Source: Microbacterium sp. CSI-V (lineage in GTDB: Bacteria > Actinomycetota > Actinomycetes > Actinomycetales > Microbacteriaceae). Taken from it: a stretch of 64,000 nucleotides of DNA. Shown here piece after piece: positions 42,709 to 55,829 of this stretch. The position numbers and the translations under genes were made by a program. Numbering within the stretch: position 1 is the first letter of the stretch; each line of letters opens with the position of its first letter. The notes below the pieces were generated by a model. It ran no database searches. It was not told the DNA's origin and saw only the letters and a list, made by a program, of their open reading frames with translations. The stretch lies in assembly GCF_001984105.1 (NCBI RefSeq), contig NZ_MTQM01000006.1, positions 62,001-126,000 on the forward strand, read 5' to 3'.

Positions 42709-44291
42709 CGCACCGTCACCGGGATCGGGCGACGACCGGTCGCCGTCGAGAGGCGGGTGCGCGACAGCGGCGCCCACGCCTGCACCGCGCAGAAGGGGGC
42801 GCACTGATGCGCGTCGGTCGTGGCGTTGACCGTCGCGACGTGCACGCAGCACTGGGTCAGGCGCTCCTCGATCATCGTGTTCATGTCCATGAAGGGCTTG
42901 ACGGTGACGCGCAGCACCCGCTCGCCGAGCATGGAGCGCAGCCGCGCGTGCTGGCCCGGGAGTTTCGAGGCCGCGAGGGTCGCGAGCGTCCCGATGCCCA
43001 GGTCGCAGTTGCGGCAGATGTCGCCCCAGATGGATGCCATGGACGGGTGCGACAACGAGGACTGCTCGCTGAGCAGGTCGAGCAACGACGTCTTCACGAC
43101 CTCGCGGATCGCCTTGTTCACGTTCGAGTCGGCGATGCGGTTCGCCACCAGGTCGGGGGAGAGGTCGAGGAACTCCTTGAGCCGCTCCTGGCCGATGAGT
43201 CCCACGAGGGACTTCCATTCGCCCGAGTCGTCCTTCAGGAAGTACCCCACCGAGCAGCAGTGCGGGTGACTGCACGGCAATGCCGTCAGGTCGCGCCACG
43301 TGATCTCGCCGTCGGTCTGCGGTCCGAGGCGCGCGAGGACGCCCGTGTGCGTCAGTCGGTCGTTCGGGTCGATGCCCGAGCCTCGCCCGGAGCCGAAGAC
43401 CGGCTGGATCGTGATGCCGCCGACGTACGGCGTGTTCTGCGCCCGACGGATGACGGCACCGATCTCGTCGTCGTTGACGCCGAGCGTCGCGGTCATCGTG
43501 AGGGTCGTGAAGACCCCGGCGTCAGACAGTCGCTCGAGCGCGCGCTCCTTGAAGCGGCGGATGTCGGCGCCGCGGTGGAAGCTCGACGACTCCGCCGACT
43601 CGCCGTCGTACTGCAGGTAGATCTCCACGCGCTGCCGGTGCTTCTTCAGAACCTCGACGAACGCGTCGTCCTGGGCGATCCGCAGCCCGTTCGAGTTGAT
43701 GAGGATGCGCACGACCGGTCGGGCGACGAGGTGCTCCAGCAGCTGCTCCAACCACGGGTACAGCGTCGGTTCGCCGCCGGAGAGCATCAGGACGTCGATC
43801 CGGTCGTTCTCCTTGGCGAGGCGTGCATCCACCGATGCGAGCACCTCCGCCAGAGGAGCCACAGTGGATGCCGCGGGCCCCGACTCCGCGAAGCAGGTCG
43901 GGCAGCGCAGGTTGCAGTGGTCGGTGAGGTCCTCCAGCAGGATGCAGGTGTGCTGCGTCTGCATCGCGGGCAGGCCGTCCTGGTACGCCGAGGGCACCGG
44001 AGCGAAGTTGCCGGCGACGTCGGGCGTGTGCACCTTCGTCGGTGCCGTCCATTGCTCGAGATAGGTGAGGATCTCCGCGGACTCGTCGTAGAGCGTCCGC
44101 ACGAGTCCGTGTGTCGCGCATCCGCGCTCCAGCCACACCGTGCCGTCGCGGTCGGCCAGCCACCCCGACAGTCGCTGCACCTGGTCGAGCGGCCGCTCGG
44201 GGTCCTCCTCATGGCAGAGCGGGCAGAATGCGTTGACGTATCGATGGATGCGGTAGTCCCGCAGGGGCATTCCGGTTCCGGGGGGAGTCAT
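42705..44291 (-). CDS. COG1964-type radical SAM enzyme (tetraether-synthase-like)
   Basis: A 528-residue radical SAM protein. The SAM-cluster motif is CNLRCPTC (C-x3-C-x2-C) in LLEDLTDHCNLRCPTCFAES. An N-terminal metal-site pattern CPLC ... GCATHG precedes it. C-terminal cysteines follow in PCSHPHCCSVGYF, ICRNC and QCCVHV ... CAPFC. This order matches COG1964, the family containing archaeal tetraether lipid synthase, which carries extra Fe-S clusters and a rubredoxin-like site. The substrate here is unknown. TAGGGT six bases before the ATG indicates a leaderless start of a four-gene operon. Confidence 0.87.
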   Translation of the reverse strand: MTPPGTGMPLRDYRIHRYVNAFCPLCHEEDPERPLDQVQRLSGWLADRDGTVWLERGCATHGLVRTLYDESAEILTYLEQWTAPTKVHTPDVAGNFAPVPSAYQDGLPAMQTQHTCILLEDLTDHCNLRCPTCFAESGPAASTVAPLAEVLASVDARLAKENDRIDVLMLSGGEPTLYPWLEQLLEHLVARPVVRILINSNGLRIAQDDAFVEVLKKHRQRVEIYLQYDGESAESSSFHRGADIRRFKERALERLSDAGVFTTLTMTATLGVNDDEIGAVIRRAQNTPYVGGITIQPVFGSGRGSGIDPNDRLTHTGVLARLGPQTDGEITWRDLTALPCSHPHCCSVGYFLKDDSGEWKSLVGLIGQERLKEFLDLSPDLVANRIADSNVNKAIREVVKTSLLDLLSEQSSLSHPSMASIWGDICRNCDLGIGTLATLAASKLPGQHARLRSMLGERVLRVTVKPFMDMNTMIEERLTQCCVHVATVNATTDAHQCAPFCAVQAWAPLSRTRLSTATGRRPIPVTVR

Positions 44292-44380
44292 CCGGACACC
44301 CTAGCCATGCCGTCGCGTCGCTCACCAGACCTGTCCACAGCACGCTCGCTGTGGAGGAGGGGTCGCGCCGGAGAAGACGG

Positions 44381-44413
44381 AAGGGCCGCACCGGCATCAC
44401 CGGTGCGGCCCTT
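44381..44413 (-). terminator. Terminator of second wall-hydrolase gene
   Basis: Fourteen-base perfect arms (AAGGGCCGCACCGG and complement) with a five-base loop lie 17 bp after the stop at 44430. Confidence 0.8.
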
Positions 44414-44429
44414 CGCGGGGTGTCGCGGG

Positions 44430-45407
44430 TCAGTACCACCCGGTCGACTGCGAGTGGCCCCAGGCGCCGCACGGGCTGCCGTAGCGACCCGAGATGTAGC
44501 CGAGACCCCAGGAGATCTGGGTGGCGGCGTTGGTCTCCCAGTCGGCGCCGGCCGAGCCCATCTTGCTGCCGGGGAGGGCCTGCGGGATGCCGTAGGCGCC
44601 GCTGCCGGCGTTGTAGGCGCGGACGTTCCAGCCGGACTCCTTGTTCCACAGCGAGACGAGGCAGGAGAACTGGTCGTCGCCCCACCCGAACCCGGCGAGC
44701 ATCCCGCGCGCGGTGGCCTGGGCACCCCCGGGGCTGTTGTCCCCGGAACCCCCGTCGGAGGCGGCGACCGGAGCCGCACCGCCCGACGACGACGAGGTCG
44801 ACGATGACGAGGATGCGGCCGCGGCTTCCTGCTCGGCCTTCGCCTGAGCGGCTGCTTCGGCCTCCTGGCGCGCCTTCTCGGCGGCTTCCTCGGCCTGCTT
44901 CTTGGCGACGGCGGCGTCGAGGCTGCCCCGCAGAACGGCGACGCGCTCGCTGACGGCCGAGGTGGCGGCGGTCACGCGGTCGGTGAGCTCGGGGAGGAAG
45001 GTCGCGGGAAGCGTCTGGGCGTCCGTCAGGCGCTCGGTCGCGGCGGTGAGCTCCGACGTGTCGACGTCGGCGGTCTGGCCGATGTCCAGGCCGGATGCCG
45101 CGATGTCGTTCTGCACCGCGGTCGCGGACTCGGACGTGGTGCCGGCGGCGGTCACCGCGGCTCGTGCGGCCACGGCCTCGGGAGCCGCTGCCTCGCTCGG
45201 CGCGGAGAAGCTCGCGAGGCGGAAGGAGGCCGACGCCAGATCGTCGGACGGGGTGGCGGATGCCAGGGGAGCGGTGCCGGTGAGAGCGGCGGTGGCGAGC
45301 ACTCCGACGGCGAGGACGCCGGCAGTCAGTGCAGGGCGGCGACGTGCCCGGCGGGAGGCCAGGCGGCGGTCGCGGCGGTGGGATGAGGGCGTCGAATCAG
45401 AGCGCAT
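44430..45407 (-). CDS. Secreted protein with lytic-transglycosylase-like (APF C-terminal) domain, second paralog
   Basis: A 325-residue exported protein. A long arginine-rich start precedes a signal core (TAGVLAVGVLATAALTG ... ASA). An Ala/Glu/Lys coiled coil (about 165-200) and a Ser/Gly linker lead to a lysozyme-like domain: FSCLVSLWNKESGW with candidate catalytic Glu, GAYGIPQALPGSKM, and SPCGAWGHSQSTGWY at the end. The domain is nearly identical in layout to the gene at 37485-38399, but the linker differs. Peptidoglycan remodelling is likely. Confidence 0.86.
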   Translation of the reverse strand: MRSDSTPSSHRRDRRLASRRARRRPALTAGVLAVGVLATAALTGTAPLASATPSDDLASASFRLASFSAPSEAAAPEAVAARAAVTAAGTTSESATAVQNDIAASGLDIGQTADVDTSELTAATERLTDAQTLPATFLPELTDRVTAATSAVSERVAVLRGSLDAAVAKKQAEEAAEKARQEAEAAAQAKAEQEAAAASSSSSTSSSSGGAAPVAASDGGSGDNSPGGAQATARGMLAGFGWGDDQFSCLVSLWNKESGWNVRAYNAGSGAYGIPQALPGSKMGSAGADWETNAATQISWGLGYISGRYGSPCGAWGHSQSTGWY

Positions 45408-45566
45408 AAAACCGGTTTCGTGTCAGGAGGACGGCGCGGGTATCGCACGTCCGGTCCGCGAAAAGCGGGCACGAAACGGGGAGCCTGGCACGCCTGTCTG
45501 GACGGAACCTGGGCGGAGCGCGGTTTCCAGGGGGAGGAAAAGGGCTGATCCGTGGCTCTTCCACCG

Positions 45567-45602
45567 CCGGGTCGGGACTCTCGACGGAGTGTCCCGACCC
45601 GG
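45567..45602 (-). terminator. Terminator of DHA2 efflux gene
   Basis: Twelve-base arms (CCGGGTCGGGAC and complement, loop of 12) lie directly after the MFS stop codon. Confidence 0.75.
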
Positions 45603-45608
45603 CTCGGT

Positions 45609-47123
45609 TCAGGCGGCGACGACGGGTTCGGAGGGATGCTCCGCGGTCGCCGTGGACGTGAGCGAACCGCGTGCCCGGCGTCGGAACAGGAGTGCCGCGA
45701 GGAGTGCGCCGCCCGCGAAGAACGCCGCCCCCCACGTGAAGGCCGTGGTGTAGCCGGCGACGGCCGCGGGGCCGAGCGCGCCCGGCCCGTCGGCGACGTG
45801 GTCGGTGAGATAGGCCGTGGTGGCGGTCGCGGCGATCGTGTTCAGGAGTGCCGTGCCGATCGAGCCGCCGACCTGCTGGCTCGTGTTCACCATTGCGGAT
45901 GCCACTCCCGCGAAGTGGCGGTCCACGCCGAGTGTGGCGGTCTGCATCGACGCGGGCATGATCGACCCCATCGCGAGGCCCAGCAGGATCAGGCCCGGCA
46001 GCACGTCGCTGACGTACACGCTGTCGACGGTGAGACGGGTCAGGAGCAGCATGCCGCCGGTGCCGAGCAGCATTCCGAGGGGAACCATGACCTTCGCGCC
46101 GAGGCGGGGGAACAGGAGGTTCGTGGACAGCTGCGCGGCCAGGACCAGCATGGCGACCATCGGGAGGAATGCGAGTCCGGTCTGGATCGGGCTGAATCCC
46201 AGCGTCGCCTGCAGGAAGTAGGTGACGAAGAGGAAGATCCCGAACATGCTCGCGCCCGCGATGAGGATCGACAGGTAGGCAGCGGCCCGGTTGCGGTCGG
46301 TCAGGATGACCAGGGGGAGCAGGGGGTGTGCCGTCCGGCGCTGCCAGAGGACGAAGGCGGTCAGGAGGACGGCGGCGGAGGCGAGCGGGATCCAGCTGAG
46401 CGGTGAGTCCCATCCCTCGGTCTCGGCGTTGGCGAACCCGTAGACGACGCCGAACAGACCGGCGGACACGAGGACGGTTCCGGGGAGGTCCAGTCGCGGA
46501 CGTGGACCGTCGCTCTCCACCCGCCCGACGAACAGGAGCGTGCCGATGATCGCGATGATCGCGAAGACCACGTTGATGTAGAGGTTCCAGCGCCAGTCGA
46601 GGCTCTCGGTGAGGAAGCCGCCCAGCAGGAGCCCGACGGCCCCGCCTGCGCCGGCGATCGCACCGAAGACCCCGAACGCGCGGGCGCGCTCCCGCGGGAT
46701 CGTGAACGTCGTGGTGAGGACCGCGAGCGCGGTTGGAGCCAGCAGCGCGCCGAACACGCCCTGCAGAGCGCGCGCGGCCACGAGGACGCCGAAGTCGGGT
46801 GCCGCGCCCCCCAGTGCCGAGGCGGCGGCGAAGCCGATGAGCCCGGCGATGAACGTGCGCTTGCGGCCGAAGAGGTCGGAGAGCCGCCCGCCGAGGAGGA
46901 GGAGTGATCCGAACGCGAGGGAGTAGGCGGTGACGACCCACTGGCGGTCACCGTCGGAGAAGCCGAGATCGGCTTGGGCGGAGGGGAGGGCGATGTTCAC
47001 GACGGTCGCGTCGAGCACGACCATCAGCTGGGCGATTCCGACGATGGCCAGTGTCAGCCACCGTCGGCGGGACGGGGTCGCGGGTGCCGCCGTGGTGGGC
47101 TGCGCGGCAGGGGAGGAGGTCAT
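45609..47123 (-). CDS. DHA2-family drug:H+ antiporter (EmrB/QacA type)
   Basis: A 504-residue transporter with about 14 membrane segments. The DHA2 signature VVLDATVVNIALPSAQADL is in segment one, GGRLSDLFGRKRTFI is the loop 2-3 motif, and GGAVGLLLGGFLTESLDWRW is motif C. It would export toxic compounds by proton antiport. It is divergent from a TetR gene across a 106-bp region with dyad sites, so it is almost certainly repressed by it. Confidence 0.9.
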   Translation of the reverse strand: MTSSPAAQPTTAAPATPSRRRWLTLAIVGIAQLMVVLDATVVNIALPSAQADLGFSDGDRQWVVTAYSLAFGSLLLLGGRLSDLFGRKRTFIAGLIGFAAASALGGAAPDFGVLVAARALQGVFGALLAPTALAVLTTTFTIPRERARAFGVFGAIAGAGGAVGLLLGGFLTESLDWRWNLYINVVFAIIAIIGTLLFVGRVESDGPRPRLDLPGTVLVSAGLFGVVYGFANAETEGWDSPLSWIPLASAAVLLTAFVLWQRRTAHPLLPLVILTDRNRAAAYLSILIAGASMFGIFLFVTYFLQATLGFSPIQTGLAFLPMVAMLVLAAQLSTNLLFPRLGAKVMVPLGMLLGTGGMLLLTRLTVDSVYVSDVLPGLILLGLAMGSIMPASMQTATLGVDRHFAGVASAMVNTSQQVGGSIGTALLNTIAATATTAYLTDHVADGPGALGPAAVAGYTTAFTWGAAFFAGGALLAALLFRRRARGSLTSTATAEHPSEPVVAA

Positions 47124-47136
47124 GGCGACAACATAT

Positions 47137-47188
47137 ACGGAACGAATGAGTTTCGGAAATGAAATGTTCCTGAAACACGATGTTCCGT
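47137..47188. promoter_or_regulatory. TetR operator region between efflux gene and regulator
   Basis: Outer arms ACGGAAC (47137-47143) and GTTCCGT (47182-47188) are exact complements. Each half also reads GGAAC-N5/6-GTTTC, the second in inverted orientation. TATATG on the minus strand inside the site is a candidate -10 for the efflux gene. Confidence 0.6.
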
Positions 47189-47229
47189 AATGACGTAGGG
47201 TGGAGGGCACCCCGACGTAAGGACGTGCG

Positions 47230-47859
47230 ATGACGACGGCCCCCGAGCAGACGGCGACCGGCACACCGCGACTCGGTCGCAAGCGCGACCTCAGCCGCGA
47301 TCCGGAGATCCTCGAGGCGGCTCTCGATGTGCTCGCCGAGACGGGCTTCGAGCGGATGACGATCGACGAGGTCGCCGCTCGCGCCCGCGCCGGAAAGGCC
47401 ACGCTCTACCGCCGGTGGCCGTCCAAGTCCGAACTGGTGATCGACGCGGTCGCCTGTATGAAGCGGGGGGCCTACGACCTCTCGTCGCTTCCGGATACGG
47501 GCACGTTGCGCGGTGACCTCCTCGCGATGATCAAAGAGCCGTCGATCGCCGACGCGGAGCGCAAGATGCAGGTGATGGCGGGCATCGTGTCGATGCTCTC
47601 GAAGTCGCCCGAGCTCGCGGACGTCGCAGAGGAGGCGCTCGTGGCGCCGCGTCGTGCCGCCAACCGCGTGCTCATCGAGCGGGCGATCGCCCGCGGCGAG
47701 GTTCCCGCGGACGTCGACATCGACCTCATCGCCTCGGTCGGTTCCGCCATGGTGGCCCACCGCCTGCTGGTGGAGCGCCGGCCAGTCACGCGCGCCTTCC
47801 TGGTGTCGGTCGTCGACGCGATCGTGCTGCCCGCGCTCGGCCTGAGCGAGAAGCGCTGA
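47230..47859 (+). CDS. TetR/AcrR-family repressor
   Basis: A 209-residue regulator: ILEAALDVLAETGFERMTIDEVAARARAGKATLYRRWPSKSELV is the TetR helix-turn-helix. The C-terminal ligand domain (TetR_C_11-like) begins near residue 85. It probably represses the divergent drug exporter and itself. Confidence 0.92.
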   Translation: MTTAPEQTATGTPRLGRKRDLSRDPEILEAALDVLAETGFERMTIDEVAARARAGKATLYRRWPSKSELVIDAVACMKRGAYDLSSLPDTGTLRGDLLAMIKEPSIADAERKMQVMAGIVSMLSKSPELADVAEEALVAPRRAANRVLIERAIARGEVPADVDIDLIASVGSAMVAHRLLVERRPVTRAFLVSVVDAIVLPALGLSEKR

Positions 47860-48104
47860 CCGGCGGGATGCCGACCCCGCCCCGCGAACGGGGCTCTGAT
47901 TCTGGTAACCTCGAGTGTCACTCGTGTGGCTCGTTCCCCACGCCCGGCCTCAGGCCCAGTGGCATCGCACGAAAAAACTCCGCTTCGCTTCGGCTCGCGG
48001 CATCCGTTCGCCCTCGGGCGGGGGTGCTCCGGCCGGCGGGATTCATCCGGATCGCGTCGTAAGAGTCGAAGCCCGACACCAATCCAACTAGGACAACCCA
48101 CTAC

Positions 48105-49559
48105 ATGACTACCGCAACGACCGCCCCGGCCATCAAGCAGGTCGCGATCAACGACATCGGCTCTGCTGAAGACTTCCTGGCCGCGGTCGAGAAGACCCTG
48201 AAGTTCTTCAACGACGGCGACCTCATCGAAGGCACCGTGGTGAAGATCGACCGCGACGAGGTCCTCCTCGACGTCGGTTACAAGACCGAGGGTGTCATCC
48301 CCTCGCGCGAGCTTTCGATCAAGCACGACGTCGACCCCAACGAGGTCGTCAACGTCGGCGATCACGTCGAGGCCCTCGTTCTCCAGAAGGAGGACAAGGA
48401 AGGCCGTCTCATCCTGTCCAAGAAGCGCGCCCAGTACGAGCGCGCGTGGGGCGACGTCGAGAAGATCAAGGAGAACGACGGTGTGGTCACCGGTTCCGTG
48501 ATCGAGGTCGTCAAGGGTGGTCTCATCGTCGACATCGGCCTCCGCGGCTTCCTCCCGGCTTCGCTCATCGAGCTCCGCCGCGTGCGCGACCTCACGCCCT
48601 ACCTGGGTCAGGAGATCGAGGCGAAGATCCTCGAGCTCGACAAGAACCGCAACAACGTCGTGCTCTCCCGCCGCGCTCTGCTCGAGCAGACGCAGTCCGA
48701 GTCGCGCACCACGTTCCTCAACAACCTCCACAAGGGCCAGGTCCGCAAGGGCACGGTGTCGTCGATCGTCAACTTCGGTGCGTTCGTCGACCTGGGTGGC
48801 GTCGACGGTCTCGTCCACGTCTCCGAGCTGTCGTGGAAGCACATCGAGCACGCGTCCGAGGTCGTCGAGGTGGGCCAGGAGGTCACCGTCGAGATCCTCG
48901 AGGTCGACCTCGACCGCGAGCGCGTGTCGCTCTCGCTCAAGGCGACGCAGGAAGACCCGTGGCAGGTCTTCGCCCGTACCCACGCGATCGGTCAGATCGC
49001 TCCGGGCAAGGTCACCAAGCTCGTTCCCTTCGGTGCGTTCGTCCGCGTGGCCGACGGCATCGAGGGCCTCGTGCACATCTCCGAGCTGTCGGGCAAGCAC
49101 GTCGAGCTCGCCGAGCAGGTCGTGTCGGTCGGCGAAGAGGTCTTCGTCAAGATCATCGACATCGACCTCGAGCGTCGCCGCATCTCGCTGTCGCTCAAGC
49201 AGGCCAACGAGTCGGTCGACCCCAACGGCACCGAGTTCGACCCGGCCCTGTATGGCATGGTCACCGAGTACGACGAGCGTGGCGAGTACAAGTACCCCGA
49301 GGGCTTCGACCCCGAGTCGGGAGCCTGGCTCGAGGGCTTCGACGCTCAGCGCGAGCAGTGGGAGCAGGAGTACGCCGCTGCCCAGGGTCGCTGGGAGGCT
49401 CACAAGGCCGCCGTCGCCAAGGCCCTCGAGGCCGAGGCAGCCAACCCGATCGACTCGGGTTCGTTCGGTGGATCCTTCTCGTCCGAGTCGCCCGCCCAGG
49501 GCACGCTCGCGGACGACGAGTCCCTCGCCGCACTGCGGGAGAAGCTCAGCGGTCGCTGA
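48105..49559 (+). CDS. rpsA: 30S ribosomal protein S1
   Basis: A 484-residue protein with four S1 RNA-binding repeats (about residues 38-107, 123-190, 211-279, 296-365), e.g. GTVVKIDRDEVLLDVGYKTEGVIP and GTVSSIVNFGAFVDLGGVDGLVHVSELS. The acidic C-terminal tail is typical of actinobacteria. It binds mRNA leaders on the small subunit. Codon use is strongly biased, as expected for high expression. A 245-bp untranslated region precedes it, with no recognised leader motif. Confidence 0.97.
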   Translation: MTTATTAPAIKQVAINDIGSAEDFLAAVEKTLKFFNDGDLIEGTVVKIDRDEVLLDVGYKTEGVIPSRELSIKHDVDPNEVVNVGDHVEALVLQKEDKEGRLILSKKRAQYERAWGDVEKIKENDGVVTGSVIEVVKGGLIVDIGLRGFLPASLIELRRVRDLTPYLGQEIEAKILELDKNRNNVVLSRRALLEQTQSESRTTFLNNLHKGQVRKGTVSSIVNFGAFVDLGGVDGLVHVSELSWKHIEHASEVVEVGQEVTVEILEVDLDRERVSLSLKATQEDPWQVFARTHAIGQIAPGKVTKLVPFGAFVRVADGIEGLVHISELSGKHVELAEQVVSVGEEVFVKIIDIDLERRRISLSLKQANESVDPNGTEFDPALYGMVTEYDERGEYKYPEGFDPESGAWLEGFDAQREQWEQEYAAAQGRWEAHKAAVAKALEAEAANPIDSGSFGGSFSSESPAQGTLADDESLAALREKLSGR

Positions 49560-49574
49560 TCCTCTCGTCCTCAC

Positions 49575-49610
49575 CGAAGGCCGGTACCTCTGCGGAGGTG
49601 CCGGCCTTCG
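49575..49610 (+). terminator. rpsA terminator
   Basis: CGAAGGCCGGTACCTC pairs with GAGGTGCCGGCCTTCG (one G-T pair) around a TGCG loop, 15 bp after the stop. Confidence 0.85.
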
Positions 49611-49665
49611 GTCGTTCCTGCGCAACCCCCCGACCTCCCGTGACGCGGTTCGGGAGGATGGGCGC

Positions 49666-49839
49666 ATGATCTCTCGACTTCCCCTGCTCCTCGCCATCGC
49701 CGGCGCCGCGGTTCTCTTCCTCGCGATCGCGTTCGTGTACGTCCTGGTGATCGGCGCCCTGTTCTTCGGCGGCATCCAGTTCACCGGGGGAACAGTGGAT
49801 GCCGCGGCCTCGCTGCCGTGGATCCCCGTCCGGATGTGA
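49666..49839 (+). CDS. Small membrane peptide, unknown function
   Basis: A 57-residue peptide: one long hydrophobic stretch (about residues 5-34, LLLAIAGAAVLFLAIAFVYV and on), then a short polar tail ending WIPVRM. GGGAGGATGGGCGC upstream may be its ribosome site. No homolog family is recognised; it could be spurious, but the codon pattern is coding-like. Confidence 0.5.
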   Translation: MISRLPLLLAIAGAAVLFLAIAFVYVLVIGALFFGGIQFTGGTVDAAASLPWIPVRM

Positions 49840-50410
49840 CCCTGTGGGGGGCCACGACGCCGTCTGAGCCCCGAACGTCGAAGTTCCGCGTTTTTCCGCG
49901 GTTTCGGGGGTGCGACACGCCCGGGCTGCGGTATGGATTGGACGGGTGGGCGGGATCCGCGTAAGTTATTACTTGTTCGCCCCACAGGGGAGAGCGGAGC
50001 GGCCGAAAGGCCCCGCGTCCTCTCAAGCGGTGAACGAATCCCAAAGCTCGCGCCGGATGGTGTAGAGTTTTGGTTCTGGTCTTCGACCGGCTTCCACGAC
50101 GTTGATCCCTTGGTGGGTCCCACTGTGTGAGGTTGGGTTGGGGGTCGTATAAGGTAGTGAAGTTGCCTCGCGGGTAGGTCGAGAGATCGTTTCTGTGGGT
50201 GCGTCCGTTCCTTGAGAACTCAACAGCGTGCACTTGTCAAATGCCAATTTATTCCTCGTCGGTCCATCGTTTGGTGGATTGCGAGAAATTCCTTTGGATC
50301 AAAGTCCAACCCTTTGGGGTTGGCATCTGGATAGTCAGTTTTGACTTCCTGTTTGGTCAGATTGAACTCGCTTGTCCCGACCTTATTCCGGTTGGGTGGG
50401 CATTTTTCTT
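49840..50410 (+). promoter_or_regulatory. rRNA operon promoter and leader region
   Basis: No protein gene is supported in this 571-bp stretch. TATAAG at 50148-50153 is a good -10 candidate with a weak GTGTGA 17 bp upstream. Others, such as TAGAGT near 50063, are possible, and actinobacterial rrn operons often have several promoters. CTTGAGAACTCAACAGCGTG (50211-50230) resembles the conserved leader box before 16S; a related TTTGAGAACTACACAG occurs before 23S. Base composition drops towards AT before the 16S gene. Confidence 0.65.
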
Positions 50411-55454
<5,044 letters not shown>

Positions 55455-55556
55455 AACACACCGTTTTTGGTGCTTGCGTCCACTGAGTGGTTCTCGATGT
55501 ACGGTCGGGAACACGACAATGACATGATCGTTGTTGGTTTTTGAAACATCAATAGT

Positions 55557-55674
55557 GTTTCGGCGGCCATAGCGAGAGGGAAACGCCCGGTTACATTCCG
55601 AACCCGGAAGCTAAGCCTCTCAGCGCCGATGGTACTGCAGGGGGGACCCTGTGGGAGAGTAGGACACCGCCGGA
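55557..55674 (+). rRNA. rrf: 5S ribosomal RNA
   Basis: About 118 nt from GTTTCGGCGGCCATAGCG to ACACCGCCGGAC, with the GGGAAACGCCCGGTTACATT core and terminal stem complementarity between the two ends. Confidence 0.95.
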
Positions 55675-55686
55675 CTTCTTCTAAGA

Positions 55687-55720
55687 CGAAATGGCCACCC
55701 AGCGCTGGGTGGCCATTTCG
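55687..55720. terminator. Perfect 34-bp palindromic terminator after rrn
   Basis: CGAAATGGCCACCCAGC is followed directly by its complement, 13 bp after 5S rRNA. It has no loop bases in DNA and would fold with a minimal loop. Confidence 0.85.
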
Positions 55721-55743
55721 CATATACGGACACATTTGCTTTC

Positions 55744-55788
55744 AGGCGTTGATCGACCCTCCACGGAGGGGAGATCGGCGCCTTTTTT
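55744..55788 (+). terminator. Second rrn terminator with T-run
   Basis: AGGCGTTGATC ... GATCGGCGCCT arms with a CCTCC/GGAGG apex are followed by six T residues, a classical intrinsic terminator in tandem with the palindrome. Confidence 0.85.
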
Positions 55789-55829
55789 GCGTTCGCTCTG
55801 GGTGCGTGGCGAACGGATAGGGTCGCTAC

